A stretch of DNA of 11,731 nucleotides, from positions 1 to 11,731 of the forward strand of contig NZ_JAIVFR010000094.1 in assembly GCF_020829685.1 (NCBI RefSeq), in the 5' to 3' direction. The translations under genes were made by a program, and so were the position numbers. Origin of the DNA: Nostoc sp. CHAB 5715 (GTDB taxonomy: Bacteria; Cyanobacteriota; Cyanobacteriia; Cyanobacteriales; Nostocaceae). Positions 7,078 to 11,731 of this stretch are shown one piece after another. Each line of letters starts with the position of its first letter. The first letter of the stretch is position 1. The notes beneath the pieces were generated by a model, which did not search any database, was not told where the DNA came from, and saw nothing but the letters and a program-made list of their open reading frames with translations.

Positions 7078-8352
7078 ATGGCTTATGAGATGAAAAAACA
7101 AAGAGCGATCGCAGTTGACTTATTCGCCGGTGCGGGGGGTATGACTCTTGGCTTTGAACAAGCTGGCTTTGATGTGCTAGCGTCTGTGGAAATTGACCCC
7201 ATCCACTGTGCAACACATGAGTTTAACTTCCCTTTTTGCTCAGTGTTATGTAAAAGTGTTGTGGATACAACTGGGGAAGAAATTAGAAATCGATCTGAGA
7301 TTGGCGATCGCGAAATTGATGTGGTAATTTGTGGCTCACCATGTCAAGGATTCTCTCTAATTGGTAAACGGGCTGTTGATGATCCCCGAAACTCTTTGGT
7401 GTTTCACTTTCATCGGCTGGTTTTTGAGCTAAAACCAAAGTTTTTTGTAATGGAAAATGTTCGGGGTATTACAGTTGGCGAACATAAACAAATCCTCCAA
7501 ACCTTAATTAGCGAGTTTAGAATTCACGGCTATAAAGTAGAAGAAAATTACCAAGTTCTCAACGCTGCACATTACGGAGTACCACAATTCCGTGAGAGAT
7601 TATTTCTCATAGGTGCAAGGGAGGATGTAGAGTTACCGAAATACCCTCAGCCGATTACTAAACAAGCATTACCAAATAATTTAACTTCTAAAAAAATATC
7701 TGATATCTCATTGAGTCCTACAGTATTGGATGCAATTGGAGATTTACCTGAAATAGAAAAATATCCAGAGTTACTAACAAGAGATTGGGTTATAGCAGAA
7801 TATGAAAAGCCTAGTAACTATGCTCTTGTAGTTCGCGGTATCAAATGCCTAGACGATGATTATTCTTACAAACGAGAATATGATTTGCGAATACTTTCTT
7901 CCAGTTTAAGGACAAAACATTCTGCGGAAACTATTAAACGTTTTCAAGATACTCAACAAGGCGAGAGAGAAAAAATTAGTCGTTTTTATAAGTTGCATCC
8001 TGCTGGTGTCTGTAATACTTTAAGAGCGGGAACAGATAAGTATAGGGGTTCTTTCACATCTCCTAGACCGATTCATCCAATTACGCCGCGCTGTATTACA
8101 GTTAGAGAAGCGGCGAGATTGCATTCTTACCCCGATTGGTTTAGATTTCATGTAACCAAATGGCACGGATTTCGACAAGTTGGAAACTCTGTACCACCGT
8201 TACTAGCAAAGGCTGTGGCGGCAGAAATTATTTGCAATTTGAATATTTCGCCTTTTAAGCCGAGTTTCCGATACAAGTTGGGAGAGGAGAAGCTATTACA
8301 GTTTAATATGTCGCAAGCGGCACAATATTATCAGCGAGACAGGCAAATGTAA
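7078..8352 (+). CDS. C5-cytosine DNA methyltransferase (orphan, Dcm-like)
   Basis: This enzyme methylates cytosine C5 in a specific DNA sequence using S-adenosylmethionine. All key motifs are present over 424 residues: motif I DLFAGAGGMTLGFEQAGF (14-31), motif IV with the catalytic Cys89 in SPCQGFS, and motif VI ENVRG (126-130). Motif VIII QFRERLFLIG (170-179) follows, then a target-recognition region at about 190-330, motif IX ITVREAARLHSYPDW (340-354) and motif X QVGNSVPP (367-374). ATG 7078 is preferred because AAAGG (7069-7073) precedes it. An in-frame GTG at 7045 would add 11 residues and lacks a ribosome site, and ATG 7090 is also possible. No endonuclease gene is adjacent, so a solitary methylase is likely. 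Two HIP1 sites lie within its first 240 bases. The target sequence is not readable from the protein; CGATCG is a guess discussed in the findings. Confidence 0.94.
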   Translation: MAYEMKKQRAIAVDLFAGAGGMTLGFEQAGFDVLASVEIDPIHCATHEFNFPFCSVLCKSVVDTTGEEIRNRSEIGDREIDVVICGSPCQGFSLIGKRAVDDPRNSLVFHFHRLVFELKPKFFVMENVRGITVGEHKQILQTLISEFRIHGYKVEENYQVLNAAHYGVPQFRERLFLIGAREDVELPKYPQPITKQALPNNLTSKKISDISLSPTVLDAIGDLPEIEKYPELLTRDWVIAEYEKPSNYALVVRGIKCLDDDYSYKREYDLRILSSSLRTKHSAETIKRFQDTQQGEREKISRFYKLHPAGVCNTLRAGTDKYRGSFTSPRPIHPITPRCITVREAARLHSYPDWFRFHVTKWHGFRQVGNSVPPLLAKAVAAEIICNLNISPFKPSFRYKLGEEKLLQFNMSQAAQYYQRDRQM

Positions 8353-8401
8353 CATCTGCAAGATTTTACTATCTCAACCCATCGTTAAACCTTTTAAATA
8401 G

Positions 8402-8611
8402 TTAGGCAGCCTCTCCACTACTACCTAGTTTTTTCTTGAGTATCTCTTCCATTTCTCTCAAATCCTCATCAGTCTGAGGGAATGGATATGTCGGACTATT
8501 AGGACTTCTCCGTTTGATTAATGCTTCAATCGCTTCATCATCTTCATGATGAGCTAAAACATATGCTCTAAGTTCTTGACGGGACATTTTGCTAAAGTCG
8601 GGCTTCGTCAT
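8402..8611 (-). CDS. Small cyanobacterial protein, DUF6887-like
   Basis: This is a 69-residue acidic protein with no signal or membrane segment. The N-terminal MTKPDFSKMSRQELRAYVLA, the following HHEDDEAIEALIKRR, and the end EMEEILKKKL match my memory of the DUF6887 family. Its function is unknown, and it is usually encoded just after a DUF6888 gene. The start at 8611 (MTKPDF) is chosen over 8632 because the family begins there and because this gives a 20-base overlap with the end of the upstream DUF6888-like frame, a translational-coupling arrangement. The gene converges on the methyltransferase, 49 bases apart. Possible roles such as a toxin-antitoxin-like pair are speculation. Confidence 0.72.
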   Translation of the reverse strand: MTKPDFSKMSRQELRAYVLAHHEDDEAIEALIKRRSPNSPTYPFPQTDEDLREMEEILKKKLGSSGEAA

Positions 8612-8780
8612 CGTTAAACTCCCATTGACCATCCGAAAAAATTAGAATCTCTAGGCTCTCAGTTACGCCTGCAAGGATAAACACGATCTTGGTGTTTTGG
8701 TTGTAGCGAAATACATGGATAGGTTGATAAGCTGATGCGCGTCTAGATTGTACATTGCAATTGTTAAGACTGTCATGCAG
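8592..8780 (-). pseudogene. DUF6888-like gene lacking its 5' end
   Basis: A 62-codon open frame contains YQPIHVFRYNQNTKIVFILAG and ends LIFSDGQWEFNDDEARL (each shown in part), the pattern I recall for the central and C-terminal parts of DUF6888 proteins. The frame opens directly after a TGA and contains no ATG, GTG or TTG, only a CTG as first codon. The family N-terminus (roughly 15-20 residues ending LSNLYQPI) is replaced by unrelated codons (HDSLNNCNVQSRRAS). A GTCATTA-type repeat block starts within a few bases of the 5' end. The simplest reading is 5' truncation or rearrangement at the repeat. The 3' part is well kept, including the overlap with the DUF6887-like start. Confidence 0.6.
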
Positions 8781-8862
8781 TCAATGGTCATCTGTCCTTT
8801 TAAATACTAATGACTAATACTTCGACTACGCTCAGTACAAGTGACAAATGACTAATGACAAC
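8776..8862. repeat. Repeat block with the ACTTCGACTACGCT...CAGTACAAGT module
   Basis: Heptamer-like TCAATGGTCATCTGTCC and AATGACTAATGAC units surround a compact module at 8816-8845: AATACTTCGACTACGCT followed directly by CAGTACAAGTGAC. It is the same element as at 112-155, without the two internal duplications seen there. It abuts the broken 5' end of the DUF6888-like gene. Confidence 0.8.
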
Positions 8863-9166
8863 CCTCATGAGTAAATATACAATTTTATTTGCGTAACAGC
8901 TTATCCATTTGAGAGCATTTGGCAGACTCTGACGCAGGCAAGAGCCTGTTGTGCGGTAGGCATACAATTGTATCTACATGATAGCGAGTAAAATCATACC
9001 GTAAAAGGGATGCTGATTTAAAGCGATCCAACTATTTAATATGAAGCTGGGCAATTCCCGCCATACAATTTGGGTTTGATAGTTTGCAACTTGATTTTGG
9101 CATTTTTTATGGCGGGCTGTACTAAGTACAGCTTTGCGTAAAATCGTAGCGTTTTTAATGCAAGGG
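8863..9166. other. Gene-free stretch between the repeat block and the minisatellite
   Basis: No convincing gene is seen. Small structures are a CAGGC/GCCTG hairpin with loop AAGA (8935-8948), a perfect 12-bp palindrome ATACAATTGTAT (8962-8973), and GCTGTACTAAGT at 9116-9127, repeated exactly at 9370-9381. The composition is mixed and codon patterns are not gene-like. A - strand open frame (9342 down to 8974) crosses it but has a repeat-derived N-terminus and a TTG start, so I do not call it. Confidence 0.5.
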
Positions 9167-9331
9167 GACGCATTGGTATTGTCAGCCGATGCATTGACAT
9201 TGTCAGCCGATGCATTGGTATTGTCAGTCGATGCATTGGTATTGTCAGCCGATGCATTGGTATTGTCAGCCGATGCATTGACATTGTCAGCCGATGCATT
9301 GGTATTGTCAGCCGATGCATTGGCATTGCAG
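9167..9331. repeat. 21-bp minisatellite, seven full units plus a partial one
   Basis: Units start at 9167, 9188, 9209, 9230, 9251, 9272 and 9293, with a partial one from 9314. The unit is GATGCATTGG-TATTGTCAGCC. Units 2 and 6 carry GACATT in place of GGTATT, unit 1 has GACGCATT and unit 3 ends GTC. The spacing of the GACATT variants suggests a four-unit (84-bp) higher-order duplication. Since 21 is a multiple of three, several frames stay open: DALVLSA on + and NASADNT or MHRLTIP on -. There are no spacers, so it is not a CRISPR array. Confidence 0.92.
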
Positions 9332-9344
9332 GGTATTGTCAAAT

Positions 9345-9363
9345 TTAATTCGCTACGAATTAA
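9345..9363 (-). terminator. Hairpin just past the aldo/keto reductase stop
   Basis: TTAATTCG (9345-9352) and CGAATTAA (9356-9363) form a perfect eight-pair stem with a three-base loop, 12 bases after the - strand reductase stop codon. The downstream T-richness on the - strand is poor, so termination is plausible but unproven. Confidence 0.35.
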
Positions 9364-9375
9364 TGAAATGCTGTA

Positions 9376-10341
9376 CTAAGTCCAAGCACGGAAAAATGTA
9401 CTATCTTCCCAGATATTAGCAGCCGCCAGTGCGATCGCTGTTAATTCTTCCTTTTTAAGAGGCACAAAAGCCCGCGCTATCTTGACATTATTCTCTAATT
9501 GTGCGATTGTCTCTGCCGCAATTACACAACAATGTACTCCAGGCTGAGACATTGTGTAACCTAAAGCTTGCTCCATACCTGTCAACCCACCTGATTTGAA
9601 CAGCCGACCATAAGCCGGGACTTTCATCGCAATCACACCGACATTTTTTTCTTGAGCAACTGGTAGAACCACCGGGATAAATGGATGTGGGTGGTGTTTG
9701 TCGGCGGCATTCACAGGAATCAGTGTAGTGTGGAAAGGATAGCGACGTAACCCTTCGGCAATCACTTGAGGGTCGTGATGTCCGGTAATACCTACGAAGC
9801 GTACCAATTTTTGTTGTATGGCTTCTTCTAAAGCTTTAATTGCACCAGATGGACTAAAGATGGTGTCGAGTTCTTCAGAAAAAGAAACGTGATGCAACTG
9901 CCACAAATCAAGATAATCTGTATTGAGACGTTTAAGCGATCGCTCCAATTCTCGCCATGCACCATCTTGATCTCTTTGATCGGTCTTGCTTGCTAGAAAA
10001 ACCTTTGAGCGATGGGGTGGTAGCACCTTACCTAAATAATCTTCACTCGGCCCATAACTAGCTGCTGTATCAAAGTAGCGAATGCCAAGTTCCAGCGCTC
10101 TTTGAATAATTGCTGTAGCATCACCCTCTTTTCCTTCCCAGGATAGTGGCGTTATTCCTGCTCCTCCTAACCCGAAGATCGGGAGTTTTACTTCCGTGCG
10201 TCCCAGCACTCGTTCTGGCATAGTTGCTGGCGGTGTAGCGGTGTTGGTAATATTTTGCCCAAAAGCATTAGTTGCCACAATACCTCCAGTTACAGCAATG
10301 CTAGTAATTAGGAAATTACGCCGCGTCTTTCCTTCTGTCAT
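9376..10341 (-). CDS. Aldo/keto reductase with a twin-arginine signal peptide
   Basis: This is a predicted NAD(P)H-dependent oxidoreductase of the aldo/keto reductase superfamily, 321 residues. Residues 1-30 form a Tat signal: TRRNFLIT (6-13) followed by a hydrophobic Ala/Val/Gly/Ile-rich core, with possible cleavage near AFGQN. The barrel starts at RVLGRTEVKLPIFGLGGAG. The expected catalytic tetrad is present as Asp91 (FDTAASYG), Tyr96, Lys119 (ASKTD) and His150 (WQLHH). The Tat signal implies folding with cofactor in the cytoplasm and export to the periplasm or thylakoid lumen, which is unusual for this family. The substrate is unknown. The start codon is fixed by the Tat motif, although the ribosome site is weak. 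It lies 42 bases downstream of vapC in the same direction. Confidence 0.9.
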   Translation of the reverse strand: MTEGKTRRNFLITSIAVTGGIVATNAFGQNITNTATPPATMPERVLGRTEVKLPIFGLGGAGITPLSWEGKEGDATAIIQRALELGIRYFDTAASYGPSEDYLGKVLPPHRSKVFLASKTDQRDQDGAWRELERSLKRLNTDYLDLWQLHHVSFSEELDTIFSPSGAIKALEEAIQQKLVRFVGITGHHDPQVIAEGLRRYPFHTTLIPVNAADKHHPHPFIPVVLPVAQEKNVGVIAMKVPAYGRLFKSGGLTGMEQALGYTMSQPGVHCCVIAAETIAQLENNVKIARAFVPLKKEELTAIALAAANIWEDSTFFRAWT

Positions 10342-10369
10342 GATTGGCTTTGGGGGCGAAACTACTTTT

Positions 10370-10375
10370 ATTATA
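10370..10375 (-). promoter_or_regulatory. Possible -10 element for the aldo/keto reductase
   Basis: An exact TATAAT on the - strand lies 28 bases upstream of the start codon, in the gap after vapC. The -35 position (10393-10398, CTTAAT) is poor. This could give the reductase its own transcript. Confidence 0.3.
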
Positions 10376-10383
10376 AATTTTAA

Positions 10384-10830
10384 CTAGGAGGAATTAAGCT
10401 CAGAAAGCAAAATTACTGATAGTTCAGGAACACTCCTAAAGCGCTGATCATTGGTTAATAAAGTAGAGCATTGAGTCAATAGTGCTGTTGCTGCATGGAT
10501 AGCATCTGGTAATTTGATGTTAATACTGGCACGGAGTTGAGCAGCTTCAATTAAAACCTGACGACTGACAGGAATCACTGTTAAATTCTGTGAATTGATA
10601 ATCAGTTGTTTGTAAGTTGTCTGTTGAGCTAAGTCCTGATTTTGGAAAGGTTTTACCAATACTTCAGCAAGTGATAATTCACTAGTTACTACACTCAAGT
10701 TACCTTGATCAATACTTTGGAATAACTGAGTTAAATCTTGGACAAATGCTGGATGTCCTTCTAAAGCATAGATCCAGATATTGGTATCGAGGTATACATT
10801 TGTGCCTTGAATAGCATCTAGAATTCCCAT
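10384..10830 (-). CDS. PIN-domain toxin, VapC-like
   Basis: This is a 148-residue PIN-domain protein, predicted to be a Mg2+-dependent ribonuclease toxin of a type II toxin-antitoxin pair. The four acidic residues expected of the active site are visible: Asp15 in VYLDTNIWIYAL, Glu56 in SELSLAEVLVKP, Asp109 in KLPDAIHAATA and Asp128 in LLTNDQRF. It therefore appears catalytically complete. Its start overlaps the antitoxin's end by 13 bases (ATGGGAATTCTAG), which points to translational coupling. The RNA target is unknown. PIN domains also occur outside toxin-antitoxin pairs, but the overlapping small upstream gene favours VapC. Confidence 0.9.
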   Translation of the reverse strand: MGILDAIQGTNVYLDTNIWIYALEGHPAFVQDLTQLFQSIDQGNLSVVTSELSLAEVLVKPFQNQDLAQQTTYKQLIINSQNLTVIPVSRQVLIEAAQLRASINIKLPDAIHAATALLTQCSTLLTNDQRFRSVPELSVILLSELNSS

Positions 10831-11051
10831 GCATCTCGTTCTTGGCGAATAAACTTATCCACTTCTTCCGGTGTGGCAAAACTGCCTTTAGCAGAGCCGA
10901 TAAAGCTAATTAGAGACTTTTCAGAATGCTTTGGGGGTGACTCCAGAAGTACTATCACCTCGACAGTTGCACCTGGTGGAAGTTCTGGAGAACAGATTTC
11001 TATTACACCACCAGGTTTGACGATCGCCTGTTGCCTGAGTCCATTAAGCAT
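10818..11051 (-). CDS. Antitoxin of the VapC-like PIN toxin
   Basis: This small 77-residue protein is encoded directly upstream of the PIN toxin and overlaps it by 13 bases. Residues 8-36 (QAIVKPGGVIEICSPELPPG, then ATVEVIVLL) have the beta-rich form seen in the N-terminal halves of cyanobacterial antitoxins. The C-terminal SFATPEEVDKFIRQERDAWEF is amphipathic and probably wraps the toxin. A clear ribosome site GAGGA (11061-11065) lies nine bases before the ATG. Autoregulation of the pair is usual for the family, but I see no operator I would defend. I recognise the C-terminal pattern but not a named family with certainty. Confidence 0.82.
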   Translation of the reverse strand: MLNGLRQQAIVKPGGVIEICSPELPPGATVEVIVLLESPPKHSEKSLISFIGSAKGSFATPEEVDKFIRQERDAWEF

Positions 11052-11060
11052 GATAATTTA

Positions 11061-11065
11061 TCCTC
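11061..11065 (-). promoter_or_regulatory. Ribosome binding site of the antitoxin gene
   Basis: GAGGA on the - strand is followed by nine bases and the ATG at 11051. It is the strongest Shine-Dalgarno match in the toxin-antitoxin pair. The toxin itself has none, which fits translation of the toxin by coupling. Confidence 0.6.
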
Positions 11066-11182
11066 ATTAGTATCGGAATATTGCATTTATCAGGATAGGT
11101 GAAAAGAAGGGCTATCGCACTGCTTTTTCTAGTTTAGCTTTGAGGAGCGATCGCGCTTTGTTTTCTAGCCTTTATTATTTAA

Positions 11183-11548
11183 CTAAACTCGCTGAAGGTA
11201 CAAATAATGTTCATTTTCGATATACTTAAGCAACTCTTGCAACTTCCTAAGTCGGTTAGTTCCATCCTGATATTCTTTTTTTGAAGGTGAGTCTCCAAGC
11301 TCAGTTAATACAGCATTACTTTCGCGGATAATCTCCTCACCTAGAAAACTTCTTAGCTTCTTACGATTACCTTTACTTAACTTAACCAAAGGTATTTTTT
11401 CCTCTTCACCCTCTACTAAAATTTTTGTAGGTACAGATTTGCCTATTTTAGAAAAATCAGATTTCGCCAACCACTCATAAATATTTTCTGCTACTTCTAC
11501 GCTACGTGGCGGTTGATCGGTTGTTGTATAAAAGGTGATATCTAACAT
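11183..11548 (-). CDS. Unrecognised 121-residue protein
   Basis: I do not recognise this protein. It is soluble, charged and has no signal or membrane segment. It opens with MLDITFYTTTDQPPRSVEVA, then shows ENIYEWLAKSDFSKIG, a basic stretch KLSKGNRKKLRSFLGEE (57-72), and a helical C-terminus NRLRKLQELLKYIENEHYL. The start is well supported by AGGAGGAA (11554-11561), five bases upstream of the ATG. Its ATG overlaps the TAA of the upstream reading frame (TAATG), so it was built as the second gene of a coupled pair. It could be an accessory or immunity partner of the upstream gene, which is inference from layout only. Confidence 0.75.
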   Translation of the reverse strand: MLDITFYTTTDQPPRSVEVAENIYEWLAKSDFSKIGKSVPTKILVEGEEEKIPLVKLSKGNRKKLRSFLGEEIIRESNAVLTELGDSPSKKEYQDGTNRLRKLQELLKYIENEHYLYLQRV

Positions 11549-11601
11549 TAGCCTTCCTCCTGAGCCTCACGCTCCATAAACTCGCTTTCACGAATCTGTA
11601 C
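11548..11601 (-). pseudogene. In-frame C-terminal remnant beyond the TGA
   Basis: Directly after the TGA the same frame stays open for VQIRESEFMEREAQEEG and then TAA. The peptide is acidic and gene-like, and its TAA overlaps the next gene's ATG as TAATG. The AGGAGGAA ribosome site of that gene lies inside these codons. This suggests that the upstream gene originally ended at 11548 and has been shortened by a TGG to TGA change, unless it is a base-call error. Confidence 0.5.
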
Positions 11602-11731
11602 TCATGCTATATCAGCAGCATCAAACAGCGCCTTAGCAGGTTCACTAATTTTTCCTGTCGTCAGAATTGATACTACTGTTTTTTTATCTATAATTTTCTG
11701 CGCCAAGGTTGCATCGATATACTTACGTGTC
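11602..11731 (-). CDS. 3' end of an unrecognised gene, cut by the window edge and ending at a premature-looking TGA
   Basis: Forty-two codons are visible, starting beyond the window. The segment KTVVSILTTGKISEPAKALFDAADIA is given here in parts: KTVVSILTTG, then KISEPAKALF and DAADIA. The arrangement of a beta-strand, TTG, a Pro-Ala helix and then a short strand resembles the C-terminal part of Mrr-like restriction-endonuclease folds, but this is only a shape similarity and I would not assign it. It is followed by TGA (11602-11604) where the flanking residues suggest a Trp codon TGG. Seventeen more open codons follow in the same frame. Confidence 0.6.
   Translation of the reverse strand, partial: TRKYIDATLAQKIIDKKTVVSILTTGKISEPAKALFDAADIA

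Noticed and set aside
8631..8645. Frameshift in the A-run of the DUF6888-like gene
   Set aside because: On recounting there are six A residues, and the frame runs through without a break to the DDEARL end. Only the 5' end is damaged.
9167..9331. CRISPR array
   Set aside because: Units are contiguous and near-identical, with no variable spacers and no cas genes.
8974..9342. A 122-codon - strand frame with NASADNT heptapeptides
   Set aside because: It starts at TTG without a ribosome site, its N-terminal half is purely the minisatellite, and the rest runs through DNA with no gene-like composition. Several other frames are equally open because the repeat period is 21.
9134..9379. An 81-codon + strand frame of DALVLSA repeats
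   Set aside because: It is another by-product of the same minisatellite, with no independent sign of coding.

Overview
The window looks like chromosome of a filamentous, heterocyst-type cyanobacterium (Nostoc/Anabaena group). The evidence is the cyanobacterial Omp85-lpx gene order, eight HIP1 octamers (GCGATCGC), heptamer-based short tandem repeats of the GTCATTA/GTCCTTT kind, other dispersed repeats I associate with Nostoc, and small protein families (DUF6887/DUF6888) that I know mainly from cyanobacteria. The genus call rests on pattern recognition, not on a database search.

Positions 1-6979 (+ strand) hold an outer-membrane biogenesis block: bamA/omp85 (235-2796), lpxC (3015-3869), fabZ (3963-4493), lpxA (4807-5625) and lpxB (5810-6979). 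LpxA, LpxC and LpxB are the first, second and disaccharide-forming steps of lipid A synthesis, FabZ feeds 3-hydroxyacyl-ACP chemistry, and BamA folds outer-membrane proteins. The genes are colinear but separated by 93-313 bases, and nearly every gap is filled with dispersed or heptamer repeats. Some repeats run into gene ends: lpxC and lpxB take their last codons from repeats, and one repeat lies in frame inside bamA.

Positions 6980-8402 carry a 20-bp palindromic dispersed repeat and a complete C5-cytosine DNA methyltransferase (7078-8352) with no visible restriction partner. Convergent to it on the - strand is a small coupled pair: an intact DUF6887-like gene (8402-8611), overlapped by 20 bases by a DUF6888-like gene that has lost its start next to a repeat block (8592-8780).

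Positions 8781-9375 are gene-free. They contain a repeat module shared with the bamA upstream region, a 21-bp minisatellite (seven full units plus a partial one), and a hairpin at the end of the next gene.

Positions 9376-11731 are all - strand: a Tat-signal aldo/keto reductase, a VapBC-type toxin-antitoxin pair with overlapping genes, an unrecognised 121-residue protein, and the 3' end of an unrecognised gene. In that last gene an in-frame TGA precedes 17 further codons that still look coding and end in a TAATG overlap with the next start. This right end resembles accessory DNA (toxin-antitoxin pair, decaying gene pair), in contrast to the housekeeping lpx block.
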